Shown here: piece by piece, positions 19,228-28,656 of the stretch
Numbering within the stretch: position 1 is the first letter of the stretch
How the letters are laid out: every line of letters begins with the position of its first letter
Origin: Thermoplasmata archaeon
GTDB lineage: Archaea; Thermoplasmatota; Thermoplasmata; Lutacidiplasmatales; UBA184
DNA: 64,000 bases
Direction: 5' to 3'
Assembly: GCA_021821785.1 (NCBI GenBank)
Contig: JAKACD010000005.1
Span: forward strand, 1 to 64,000
Position numbers and translations under genes: made by a program
Notes under the pieces: generated by a model
Seen by the model: only the letters and a program-made list of their open reading frames with translations
Told to the model about the DNA's origin: nothing
Databases searched by the model: none

Positions 19228-19524
19228 ATGGGTCAGATCCGGATTTGGGCTCGGCCGGGGAGCGCCGAAGAGGCACTCGCGTGGGACCCCTGGCGCGCGC
19301 GCTGGGTCGTCTCGTGCCGTGCGCCCGCCGAATCCGGGGCGGCGAATGCGGCGATCGCTGCGTTCCTCGCAGATAGGATCGGGGTCGCAGTGACGGAGGT
19401 CCGCTGGGTCCATGCCGGTCGATCTCGCGCGAAGCAGCTCGAGGCGGCGGGTCTCTCGGACGAGGAACTGGATCGGCGACTCCGCCGGGTCGTTCCATCG
19501 AGGGACCTAGAGGAGAGTCCCTAG
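19228..19524 (+). CDS. DUF167 (YggU) family protein
   Basis: RPGSAEEALAWDPWRARWVVSCRAPAESGAANAAIAAFLADRIGV. Confidence 0.83.
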   Translation: MGQIRIWARPGSAEEALAWDPWRARWVVSCRAPAESGAANAAIAAFLADRIGVAVTEVRWVHAGRSRAKQLEAAGLSDEELDRRLRRVVPSRDLEESP

Positions 19525-19623
19525 GGACCGAACGCCCTCGTCCGCGCGATTCTGGGCGCTCGCTCGCATTTGCGCTCGGCGGTGCCCGCTCCCTAGATAA
19601 GCGGCCGCGCCGTCCGCCGAAAC

Positions 19624-20331
19624 ATGGACTACCGCGATCGATGCGAGCGGTGCCACGCCCCCCTCGAGCTCCTTGCCGAGGCGTACCTCTGTTCCTATGA
19701 CTGCACCTTCTGTCCCCACTGCGCCAGCTCGTTCCGGCACACGTGCCCGAACTGCTCCGGAGAGCTCGTACGTCGACCGCGTCGGTCGGCGCTCGGGGGC
19801 GCGGCGATAGGAAGAAGGGAGTCCTCTGAGAAGCGCGAGGGCGTTCCGCTCCCACCGTTCGGACCGGCGGAGCGCATCGGTCCGGCGGAGGTGGATGAGG
19901 TCGCGCCTCTCTTTGACGCCTACCGGCAGTTCTACCGAGAGTCCCCCGATCCCGCCCTGGCGCGGCAGTTCCTCTCGGACCGCCTTGAGCGAGGGGAGTC
20001 CACGATCTACGTCGTGCGGAGCGAGGGGCGGGCGATCGGGTTCTCGCAGCTCTATCCGATGTTCTCGTCGACGGCCTGCACCCCGCTCTGGGTGCTGAAC
20101 GACCTCTACGTCGTTCCGGAGCAGAGGGGTCGCGGGGTAGCGACCCTACTGTTGGAACGGGCGAAGTCACTCGCCCGCGAGACCGGGGCGAGCGGGGTCA
20201 TCCTCGACACCGCGGTCGACAACCCCGCCCAGCACCTGTACGAAGCGCACGGCTGGCGGCAGGATCGCGCGTTTCTCCACTACGAGTGGATGCGGGACAC
20301 GGGAGATCGGGACCCGCCTACGCGAGCCTGA
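19624..20331 (+). CDS. DUF1272-like zinc domain fused to GNAT acetyltransferase
   Basis: CERCHAPLELLAEAYLCSYDCTFCPHCASSFRHTCPNCSGELVRRPRR plus GNAT core VLNDLYVVPEQRGRGVATLLLERA. Confidence 0.88.
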   Translation: MDYRDRCERCHAPLELLAEAYLCSYDCTFCPHCASSFRHTCPNCSGELVRRPRRSALGGAAIGRRESSEKREGVPLPPFGPAERIGPAEVDEVAPLFDAYRQFYRESPDPALARQFLSDRLERGESTIYVVRSEGRAIGFSQLYPMFSSTACTPLWVLNDLYVVPEQRGRGVATLLLERAKSLARETGASGVILDTAVDNPAQHLYEAHGWRQDRAFLHYEWMRDTGDRDPPTRA

Positions 20332-20869
20332 GCCCCGCCGAGACGAGGACATCGCCGTGCGAACGGGCGAACTCCGCGGGGCGGAGTGTCCGCGTGTCCA
20401 CGAACTTGAGCTCCGTCCAGGCCGGCACGTGACCAACCTTCGCCTGGTCGATCTCCCCGTCGAAGAGGAACTCGATGTCCCAGTGGCCCCCCTGGCCCGA
20501 AGCTCGGCCCGGTCCCCAAACTTCCGAGATTACCTGAGGTCCGCTCAGCGGGATCTCCGCAAGGCCAAGCTGCTCGGAAAGGACGCGACGCGCCGCAGCC
20601 TCCGGCGCCTCGCCGAAGATAAGGTGTGAAGAAGGGATCATCCAGCCCTTTCGATGGGACTCCACGCGCTCTCGATCCATCGCTCCAATGTGGTCCCACG
20701 CGGCGGCGGGGTCCATGTGGCCCAGGAGGACCGCCGAGGGATTCGCGCGAGACCGCAGGATCACGAACGACGAGAGGCAGAACCCCTCTTCGGGGATCTG
20801 GTTGATGGAAATGGGCGCCACTTTGGGCGAGTTCGCGAACCTGCAGAACTTCCGGTCGGTCGTCATGTG
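20318..20869 (-). CDS. NUDIX-like hydrolase/uncharacterised protein
   Basis: ATG 20869 inside ORF to 20932. EGFCLSSFVILRSRANPSAVLLGHMD...PSSHLIFGEAPEAAARRVLSEQLGL. Confidence 0.6.
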   Translation of the reverse strand, partial: HMTTDRKFCRFANSPKVAPISINQIPEEGFCLSSFVILRSRANPSAVLLGHMDPAAAWDHIGAMDRERVESHRKGWMIPSSHLIFGEAPEAAARRVLSEQLGLAEIPLSGPQVISEVWGPGRASGQGGHWDIEFLFDGEIDQAKVGHVPAWTELKFVDTRTLRPAEFARSHGDVLVSAGLRLA

Positions 20870-21141
20870 CGTCGGAACTCGGGAGAGGATTAGACCTCTG
20901 TGGCACCGGACCCGAGGCTCCATGCGCCCCACCCGCGCCTCTCACGCGATCCCGGGCGTCGCTGCATCGACCTCAGGGTCGTGTCGCCCATGATTCTCAA
21001 CCCGAAGGACCGGATACGATAAATCGCGGTAGCGGTACGAGTCCGCTCACGAACTCGAGCTCCCGGTCCGCCGCGCCCACGCCGCTCACTTCCGAGGCCC
21101 AAGATCCCCGAAATGCCAGTCGAGGCCTTCGGCTCCTCTTC

Positions 21142-22302
21142 GTGAGCCGACTGGCCCGCGGGATCGCTGCCGGTCTCGTGACCATCGGGTTCCCGTACCT
21201 CGTCCTCACCGACCTCCGCACCGGCGCCTTTCTGCTCGGGCTCCTCTACGCCTTGGGCGCCTTCTCGACCGCCCTCCTTACCTATGCGCTGGGCCGGCTC
21301 GGCAGTCGGCGGGCGCTGAGGGGATCGTATCTCGCCAGTCTGACCCTCTTGCCAATCGCGTGCGCATTGCTGGTCCTTCCGCCGGCGTTCCCGTTGGCGC
21401 TCGCGGCGAGCGTGCTGGGAGGGTTCAGCGCCACCGGCTCGCTTGCGGGCGGCGGAGTCGGCGGCGCGGCGATGCCGCTTCAGTCGGCGGTGCTCAGCGA
21501 TCTCGTCGACCCGAACGACCGCACTCGCTGGTTCAGCCTCTTCACCTTCTCCGCCGGCGTCTCGGCGTCGTTCGGGGCGCTCCTGGCAGGCTTTGGGACC
21601 CTCACCGATGTGTTTGTGGCCGCCCTCATCCTAAGCCTCTTCTCGGTGCTGGTCGCGATCCCGATCCCTATCCGACCGATCGCGCGCGGTCGCCGGCCTT
21701 CCCGATCGAGCCAGGGCGTGATCCGTCGGTTCACCATCACCGGTATCTTGAACGGATTCTCCCAGGGCCTCCTCACGCCGTTCCTGATCCCGTTCTTCGT
21801 CCTGATCTTTGGCATCCACCGGTCCGAGATGGCGGTCTACACCACCGCCGCCAGCCTGCTGGGGACTTTCTCGGTGCTCGCGGCCCCCTACCTCAACCGT
21901 CGGTGGGGGTTCGTACAAGCGGTCGTCGGCACCCGGGCCGTCGCCGCGGGGGTCGTGCTCGCCATGCCGTTCGTCTCGCTCTACCCGGCGCTGATCCTGT
22001 ACATCCTGCTTCCAGCGTTCCGCGTCGCGGCCCTGCCCGCGCAGTCGGCGGCGCTGATGGACCGGCTACCTCATGCGGACCGCTCGGAAGGGGCTGGGAC
22101 GAACCAGGCCGCCCGTGTGGGAGCGGCCAGCGCGGCCACGGCCTTTGGCGGGTTCGCGCTGGAGGACCTCGCCGTCTCCATACCTTTCATCGGATACTCG
22201 GTCGCCTTGGCCGCGAACGCCTACCTCTACGTACGGTTCTTCGGCTGGCATGGAGAACGCATCCCCAGGACAGAGCAAGGTCGACCCTCCTCGGACGGAT
22301 GA
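21142..22302 (+). CDS. MFS-like transporter
   Basis: About 12 hydrophobic segments; MFS-like loops. Confidence 0.82.
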   Translation: MSRLARGIAAGLVTIGFPYLVLTDLRTGAFLLGLLYALGAFSTALLTYALGRLGSRRALRGSYLASLTLLPIACALLVLPPAFPLALAASVLGGFSATGSLAGGGVGGAAMPLQSAVLSDLVDPNDRTRWFSLFTFSAGVSASFGALLAGFGTLTDVFVAALILSLFSVLVAIPIPIRPIARGRRPSRSSQGVIRRFTITGILNGFSQGLLTPFLIPFFVLIFGIHRSEMAVYTTAASLLGTFSVLAAPYLNRRWGFVQAVVGTRAVAAGVVLAMPFVSLYPALILYILLPAFRVAALPAQSAALMDRLPHADRSEGAGTNQAARVGAASAATAFGGFALEDLAVSIPFIGYSVALAANAYLYVRFFGWHGERIPRTEQGRPSSDG

Positions 22303-22427
22303 GCCTCGCCCGGGACTCCGCTTCCCCCTGCTCCGGCTTCCGGCCGAGCAGGAGGGTTCTGGACTCGATTCCTGCAGGAGAAAGATACGGAGGAACGGGT
22401 TGGCCAGCGGACCATCACACGGGGGGC

Positions 22428-23000
22428 CTAGCTGCCAGTGACTGTCACGTCGATCCCATCGACGACCGGCTGAGCCGCGTTCAGCGCCACACCGGTGTCA
22501 ATGTTGAGCACAACCTGGCAGGTATTGCCGGTGGAGCTCTGCGTAGTGCATCCGATGGCTGCGGAGCTGGTGGTAAAGGTTGTCGTGGGCGTCGAGGCCG
22601 TTCCGAATTCCGACGAGACCACAAACGTGTCGGTGTAGGTCTTGCCGGCGGTGAGGGTGTTGTTCGAAGTGAAGGTGATCTGCATGATGTAGTCCAGCGC
22701 GCTCCCACAGGCAGTAGGCGACCCGCTGAGCCAAGCCGTCACCACGGTGGTCGTCGTTCCGCTCGTCGCACTGGAGGTCGACCCGCACGTGTAGGCCGTC
22801 GTGGGGTTCCAGAACAGGGTGTCCGTTACCCCATTCCCGTAGATGGTGGTCCCGGCGGTGATAGACGACTGATTCCCATGCACCGTCGTGCTCGTAAACC
22901 CGCCAAAGAGCCCAGCCGCAAACGTGAACCCGCTGATCACGACCAGCATGCCCACGAGAGTCGCCGCATACACCGTTCTTCGCTTCAAGAGAGGCTTCAT
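22428..23000 (-). CDS. secreted Thr/Ser-rich surface protein
   Basis: MKPLLKRRTVYAATLVGMLVVISGFTFAAGLFGGF N-terminal membrane/signal segment and Thr-rich ectodomain. Confidence 0.65.
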   Translation of the reverse strand: MKPLLKRRTVYAATLVGMLVVISGFTFAAGLFGGFTSTTVHGNQSSITAGTTIYGNGVTDTLFWNPTTAYTCGSTSSATSGTTTTVVTAWLSGSPTACGSALDYIMQITFTSNNTLTAGKTYTDTFVVSSEFGTASTPTTTFTTSSAAIGCTTQSSTGNTCQVVLNIDTGVALNAAQPVVDGIDVTVTGS

Positions 23001-23044
23001 TGCCGCACCTGGTAACGACTAACAGGCCACGAATGTGTATTTAT

Positions 23045-23059
23045 ACGTATTCAATACGT
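23045..23059. promoter_or_regulatory. palindromic operator candidate ACGTATT-C-AATACGT overlapping a TATA-like box
   Basis: Perfect 7+7 palindrome between the divergent genes 22428(-) and 23141(+). Confidence 0.5.
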
Positions 23060-23140
23060 CTTCATAGTCGGTCGATGATGCCCCATCGAGCGAGGGAAAC
23101 GGGCCCGTAGATCGGGGCGACGCACGCGGGTGGAAAGGGG

Positions 23141-23728
23141 ATGAACGACCCGGGGGAGGCGCGCGTGCCTCCAGGCACTGGCTCGCTCGCCGATGGGTTC
23201 CGGGAGAGCGTGCCGCTCATTTTGATCTCGTTCGCGTGTTTCGCCGCGGGGATTTACGCGAACGATGAGGACATCACGGTCGGGGCGGGCCACTACCCGA
23301 TCGCCGGCGTGCTCATCATTCTCGCCTTCATCTCGGCGATCGGTGCCGTGCTCTCCTGGTTCTTTGCCGGTTCGGCCCGCGACGCGGCCCTTCTAGCCTC
23401 GCGAAGATACCGAAGCCCTCGCCCCCCTCCGTGGCGCGAGCCCGAAGAGTGGGTCGGCGGGCACCCGCGACCGAGCGTGCGCATTGACTCGACTGCCCGA
23501 GCTCGAATACCGTACACTTCACGCGAGCCCTGGGATGAGGGTCCCGCGGAAGCCCCTCCTCGCCCCCGACAGGTACGGCCCCGCCCGGGACCGGCGGCCC
23601 GAGAGACCCTCCAGGAGCTGGAGGGGATCCAGGAGGACCTGCTCGCGCACCGCGACGGACAGGGCCCGACAACCGTGACGGTCCGGCCCCGCCGCCCGCC
23701 GCTCGAACCGGAATCTCCCGAGCCCTAG
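23141..23728 (+). CDS. two-TM membrane protein with proline/arginine-rich cytoplasmic tail
   Basis: ESVPLILISFACFAAGIYAND...GVLIILAFISAIGAVLSWFFAG. Confidence 0.65.
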   Translation: MNDPGEARVPPGTGSLADGFRESVPLILISFACFAAGIYANDEDITVGAGHYPIAGVLIILAFISAIGAVLSWFFAGSARDAALLASRRYRSPRPPPWREPEEWVGGHPRPSVRIDSTARARIPYTSREPWDEGPAEAPPRPRQVRPRPGPAARETLQELEGIQEDLLAHRDGQGPTTVTVRPRRPPLEPESPEP

Positions 23729-23756
23729 GGTGGGACTCGGGATACGCTACCGCGCG

Positions 23757-23876
23757 CTAGTCCTTGATGACGGTGGAGAACGTGTACTTCGCCGCCTCGG
23801 CGTGGGTCATCAGGTGCTCGGTGATCTCGGTCGTCCGTAGGGTCTGGAACCCACAAACTAGGCACCGATAGAGCAT
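23757..23876 (-). CDS. 39-aa C2H2 zinc-finger-like mini-protein
   Basis: MLYRCLVCGFQTLRTTEITEHLMTHAEAAKYTFSTVIKD; C-x2-C-x12-H-x3-H; absent from the supplied ORF list because it is under 60 aa. Confidence 0.72.
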   Translation of the reverse strand: MLYRCLVCGFQTLRTTEITEHLMTHAEAAKYTFSTVIKD

Positions 23877-24187
23877 CAGTTCACTCGGGCGACCACCCAC
23901 TGCTCCCGAAAGGGACGATCCGGCCATGGTGGTTCAAGTAAGCGAGGCGAGGTCGAAATAGATTTCCCTGCGCGCGAGGGCCCGTGCCCCCGCGCGGGAG
24001 ACACGGTTCTGCCCGAGAGTCGACTGCTTCTCGCCGCGGCCGCTCTCGTGGTCCTTCTCACGGTCCCGACGCGTACCCACCGCGAGGACAGAGCCACCTC
24101 GCGTCGCGACCCGGGGGGCCCGCCCCGAAGTGGGACCCGTCCCTTTCAACATAATATAAATACTTAGATGCAGCTAGAACTCTCGTC

Positions 24188-24754
24188 ATGCGGCTCGAGG
24201 CCAGCCTTCGGCGTGAACCGGGGGAGCGTCCGCTCCCCCGCGCGATGTTGGTCAGCGGGCCGAAGAGCCGGGGCCGGCCCCGCAAGGAGTACCGGCCTCA
24301 CGTCCGGGGGCCCGAGGACGTCGAGCGGCTGCGGAAGCATCGTGTCCCCGCCCTGCTGATCACCCCGGAGTGGGTCAGCCAATCCGGCTACCCGGTACGG
24401 TTCCGTCCCTGGCTGGCGCTGCCAGAGGGGATCTCCAACCAAGTGACGTCGGAGTACCGGATTCTCCCAGTCAAGGACCAGGAGGCCCTCCGAGAGCCGG
24501 GGATCGTGGAGCTGGTGGCGCTCCTCCTGCGCTTCGACCCGCTCGCCGCGCGATTGGTCGCAAAGCGCAACCGGGGGAAGATCGACCCGAACGAGCTCTA
24601 CCGCCGGGTGCGTAACGAGGGTCTCGAACGGCCCGCGACGCGGGTCCGGCTCCAGGAGTTCGCTCCGGCGATCCCGGTGTCCGGCAAGGCACTCCCTCGC
24701 GAAGAGCTGCGCTGGATCGAACGGAACAATCCCCGTCTTGAGGAGGCTGGATGA
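24188..24754 (+). CDS. uncharacterised protein with AT-hook-like RGRPRK, first gene of a two-gene operon
   Basis: ATG 24188 downstream of AT-rich AACATAATATAAATAC; stop overlaps next start (ATGA). Confidence 0.7.
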   Translation: MRLEASLRREPGERPLPRAMLVSGPKSRGRPRKEYRPHVRGPEDVERLRKHRVPALLITPEWVSQSGYPVRFRPWLALPEGISNQVTSEYRILPVKDQEALREPGIVELVALLLRFDPLAARLVAKRNRGKIDPNELYRRVRNEGLERPATRVRLQEFAPAIPVSGKALPREELRWIERNNPRLEEAG

Positions 24755-25329
24755 TCGAGCCCGAGGTCAAGGCCGCGGCCGAGATCCTCCGGCGGCACGA
24801 CATTCGCTACGTGGTCATCGGCGGGCAGGCGATCGCCCGTACCGCGGCGACCGCGACGCACGACATCGACGTCATGGTGGCGACAGCCGACTTCAGTTGG
24901 ACCCTCGCCCGACTGCGGACCGACACGGCGCTCGCGTTCGATTGGGAGGATCATCAGCTCGCGCGCTTTCGTATCAAGCCCGAAGGGGGGGTCCCGCTCG
25001 ACGTCATCAACTCCTCGGCGTTCGCGGGCGATGCCAGCGGGGCGGAGTTCTTCCGCTTCCTCTCCGAGGAGGGTTCGACCGAGAGCGACGGGATCTCCTA
25101 CGCGACCCCCGAAGTGGTCTGGTACACGCGCCTCCTCACGAAGCGCTGGAAGGCGTACGCGGAGAAAATCGTCACCAACGTGATCGATGGCGTGGCCGCG
25201 ACCCGGCTCGGGCAGGTCGAGGACATCGGGCGACGCTTCGGTATGGAGGCGAAACTCCGGGAGCGCGTGGCGTACGTCCGCGAGGAGCTCGCCCGGCCCG
25301 AGGTCGCGTCACTGGTTCGAGGTCGATAG
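24751..25329 (+). CDS. nucleotidyltransferase-fold protein (AbiEii/MNT-like)
   Basis: YVVIGGQAIARTAATATHDIDVMVATADF (GG..DxD motif). Confidence 0.78.
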   Translation: MIEPEVKAAAEILRRHDIRYVVIGGQAIARTAATATHDIDVMVATADFSWTLARLRTDTALAFDWEDHQLARFRIKPEGGVPLDVINSSAFAGDASGAEFFRFLSEEGSTESDGISYATPEVVWYTRLLTKRWKAYAEKIVTNVIDGVAATRLGQVEDIGRRFGMEAKLRERVAYVREELARPEVASLVRGR

Positions 25330-25436
25330 CGGCCGCCCGAGCGGCGGCGAGGTTGAACCCCGGCCCCCGACCGGATCGATCCCGCGGACCTGGTAGGATC
25401 GTCGAGCCCGAAAGTCGAGCGCGGTTTTGGGCCGCT

Positions 25437-26825
25437 TCAGAGAATGATCCGCTCGTTCTGACCCGGTCGGTGGTCCAGTGAGAGTCGGTCGACGCGGTAT
25501 ACGTGCCCATCGAACAGGCGTGCCTCGGGTTTCCCGTCGAACTTCGCCGTGACGATCCTGCCGATCGAGTCGGCCTTCATGACCCCGCTACCGGAATCCC
25601 CCGCTGCGAAGAGGATCCCGGCCTCCGTGTCGGCCACTACCGGGAGCCCGTCCGGGCTCACGTGGTAGTAGCCGCCCCAGGAGCTTTCGAGGCGGAGTCC
25701 GCTCGATTCGAGCTTGGGGAGGTACGGGCTGAGGGCCGGGAGGACGTCGGTCGCGAACGCGTCCCGGTCCCCCATGGCCGCCATGCTGTAGTCGAGCCGC
25801 CCGTCCCGCGCCGGGTCCTCCCGAGTCCCGATCGGATGCGCGACCACGTCGGCGTAGCCGATCCACATCTGGCGCTGGGTGAAGATCGGTTTCAGGAACG
25901 CCCCGGTCGGCAAAATGACGAACGGGAAGCGCGGCGATCCCCCCGGAGCATCGATCGGACGTAGCGCCGGCACCCACCGAAGGAGTTCCTCGACCGCCGG
26001 ACCCGAGACCGAAAAGAGGAGTTGAGGGCGGGCGCTGCAGCCGGTCGCGATCCCCAGCGGGTGGAGCAGCCGTTCGGTCCAGCCCCCCGCCGTCACCACG
26101 ATCCGGTCGGCGTGGACCGTCCTCCCATCGCCGAGATGGAGGGCCGAAACGCGCAGCCGTCCTCGCATCCGTTCCTGGAATGCGAAGGGAAGCCCGGACC
26201 GCTCGTGGAGCAGGATCTCCTCTCGTCCGTCGAAGGAGAGACGCTGAACGCAGGCGTTGAACTCGAACTCGACGCCCCGCCGCTTCGCCTCCTCATAGTA
26301 GAAGTGCGCGAGCAGGTCCGGGGCGACCGCGCCGCAATTCCTTCCGAAGAGACCGCCGGTGATCGGCTCGGGGGGCGCCGCTCCGTCCCCCTCGTACCAC
26401 CGCCGCGGGGCGAGGTCGAGGCCGGGGAGGGTACGCAGCACGTCAAGGTCGACCGACGTCGCATCGATCGAGCCCGCGCTTCCGGCGACGATCCCTGCGT
26501 ATTCCGCACGGTGGCTCTCGGGAAGGAGCCAGAGGTAACCGTAGAGGTCGAGCAGGGGGACGGGAGTCCGCAGGTCCTCGCGCTCCGCCATCAGCGACCG
26601 GTAGAACGTGATCGCGCTCTTCGCGAGCCGGTGGTTGTCCGGGGAGCTGAAGACGTCCCGGACCATCGCATTACTCGCGCCCATCGAGCCTTCGCCGGGA
26701 CCGGCGCGAGCCTCGACGACCAGGATCGACAGCTTCGGGTCGCGGACGGCCAGGTGGTAGGCCGACGCGAGGCCCATCGCGCCCGCGCCGACGATCGCGA
26801 CGTCGTACCGTCCGCCCTCCCGCAT
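25437..26825 (-). CDS. FAD-dependent oxidoreductase (DAO/sarcosine oxidase beta-like)
   Basis: YDVAIVGAGAMGLASAYHLA; SSWGGYYHVSPDGLPVVAD. Confidence 0.9.
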   Translation of the reverse strand: MREGGRYDVAIVGAGAMGLASAYHLAVRDPKLSILVVEARAGPGEGSMGASNAMVRDVFSSPDNHRLAKSAITFYRSLMAEREDLRTPVPLLDLYGYLWLLPESHRAEYAGIVAGSAGSIDATSVDLDVLRTLPGLDLAPRRWYEGDGAAPPEPITGGLFGRNCGAVAPDLLAHFYYEEAKRRGVEFEFNACVQRLSFDGREEILLHERSGLPFAFQERMRGRLRVSALHLGDGRTVHADRIVVTAGGWTERLLHPLGIATGCSARPQLLFSVSGPAVEELLRWVPALRPIDAPGGSPRFPFVILPTGAFLKPIFTQRQMWIGYADVVAHPIGTREDPARDGRLDYSMAAMGDRDAFATDVLPALSPYLPKLESSGLRLESSWGGYYHVSPDGLPVVADTEAGILFAAGDSGSGVMKADSIGRIVTAKFDGKPEARLFDGHVYRVDRLSLDHRPGQNERIIL

Positions 26826-26960
26826 CGAGAGACCCCGCCTCCCCGCCGCGCCGCCGACGATGGGGGTGGAGCGTATGAAGCCCACCGCCGGTGGCCGAGT
26901 GTCGTCCCTCGCGCGCCCCCCTGGGGGGAGGGTATATCTCGCTCCGTCCTAGGCCGGTTT

Positions 26961-27356
26961 GTGGCGAAGGTCAAGATCGCATTCGTCTATGCGGGCCTTC
27001 GGGTCCGGAACCTCGCGCGGTCGCTCGAGTTCTACCGCCGGCTCGGGTTCCGGGTACACCGACGCGGCAAGATGGGTCACGGAGGCCTTTGGGTCCATCT
27101 CGCGTTCCCCGGGGCGGCCCAGCGCGTGGAGCTCAACTACTACCCCCGCTCCAACCGGTTCTACGAGCCGTTCCGCCGCGGCACGGAGTTCGACCACCTC
27201 GGTTTCCGGGTCTCGAACGTCGAAGGTTGGGAGAGCGAACTTCGCCGCCGGCGCATGCCGATCGTCGCTCGCATCCGGGAGTCGGGAGAGAATATCGTCT
27301 ACACCCGCGATCCGGACGGCAACTGGATCGAGTTCTTCGGTCCGGTCCCCGAATAG
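26961..27356 (+). CDS. VOC/glyoxalase family protein
   Basis: GTG 26961. LRVRNLARSLEFYRRLGFRV...FDHLGFRVSNVEGWES...DPDGNWIEFFGP. Confidence 0.88.
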   Translation: MAKVKIAFVYAGLRVRNLARSLEFYRRLGFRVHRRGKMGHGGLWVHLAFPGAAQRVELNYYPRSNRFYEPFRRGTEFDHLGFRVSNVEGWESELRRRRMPIVARIRESGENIVYTRDPDGNWIEFFGPVPE

Positions 27357-27955
27357 GGCCCCCGGCGAACGCGACCGACGCCGCGGCGGTCCACCGGATC
27401 AAGGGGGTGGCGCCGGGCGACTGGAGTTGGGTGCGGGGCTCTATCGCTCGGGTTCTGGCCGTACCGTCGCGGAACAGGAGCGCCCCGTTCAACACACTAA
27501 AAATCGCCTAAGGGATTCAGTGGCAACACGTTTCCTGACGAGGATCTCGGGTCAGGTCATAGAGATCCCCTCGGCCGTAGGTGGGGCAGGGGTACACGGA
27601 GGACGGCCGCAACGGCTCCGACAGCTGGTTCCAGTTCCCGAGCAGAACGCCGGCGCCTCCCGACCCGCCGCCGACCCGAAAGTTGAGTTCGCCGGTCCGC
27701 GTCATGGGAGTGCGACAGGGGGGGGCAGGTCGGTGCCGTCGAAGCGGGCGAGACGACGACCGGTTGATCGAGCGGTCAGCCATAGCCCGAGCAGTTGGGT
27801 GACGAAGCCGGGAGATCGGAGCCACCGTTCGGGCCGGACGCCATCGCGCCTGCTGTCGCCATCGCCCAGGTATCGCTGCGTCTGACCGTGCGTCAGGTCA
27901 ATGGACGATACCGTGAAGTAAGTCGTTGTGGGTGCCCGGCCAAGGGCCCCGTTGG

Positions 27956-28368
27956 ATGTCGGTGGTCGGTCCGCTACCGGGCAGATGCCCTCACTGTAGC
28001 GCGCCCCCGCCGGCGCAACCACGTGCCAGTACTGCGCCAGCGCGCTCGCCCCAGCGGGCTCGCCGACGGGGCCGTTCGGCGCGCCCCCTCCGGGTACCTT
28101 CCGTCGGGGAACGCCCTCGCCGTCGGCGAGCCCGCTCGCGGTCCCGCTCCTCATCGGCGGCGTCGTGATGGTATTGATCGGCCCCACCCTCTTGGCCACG
28201 GCGGCGGCGGTCCACCAGTCGGTCTCTTCCTTCAATCAGGCCTGCGCCCAGAACTCGCTCTGTCAGCCGCAGCCCGACCCCAGCGGAGGCATGACCGCGG
28301 GCGGTGTACTGCTCCGGGTCATCGCAGTCCTCCTCGTCGCGGTCGGAGTGTCACGATATCGGTCGTAA
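27956..28368 (+). pseudogene. zinc-ribbon/TM protein with apparent frameshift
   Basis: GRCPHCSAPPPA in one frame continues as ATTCQYCASALAP...VPLLIGGVVMVLIGPTLLATAAA in another; junction at a C-rich run near 28000-28015. Confidence 0.5.
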
Positions 28369-28656
28369 TCGGTCCGGGCTTCCGCCGCGGATGCCGGCGA
28401 GAAATACCTCTGGGCGCACTCGACGAACGTCCCGGCTAGCGCGAGCCGCGGGTCCTCTCAGCCCCGAAGCCGTGATCGAACGCGGCGCCTCGGCCGCGCG
28501 CCCGGAAGCGGCCCCGCCGCGGCCGGGCCTATCTTCCGGGGGCGACGGCACACCCTTTAGTCGGGGCGCCGCCTGGCGCTCCATGGCGACGGGGGACGCG
28601 GTATCCGGTACGGCCAGCGCAACCCCCGGACGTCCCTTACCGAGGAGGAGAGAACG

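Noticed and set aside
26022-26960. N-terminal part of ORF 26022..27356
   Set aside because: Antisense to the FAD oxidoreductase; the VOC domain begins at GTG 26961.
27357-27955. Minus-strand ORFs with fragments such as ELNFRVGGGSGGAGVLLGNWNQL
   Set aside because: Might be a decayed surface-protein gene, but no continuous frame or domain could be supported.
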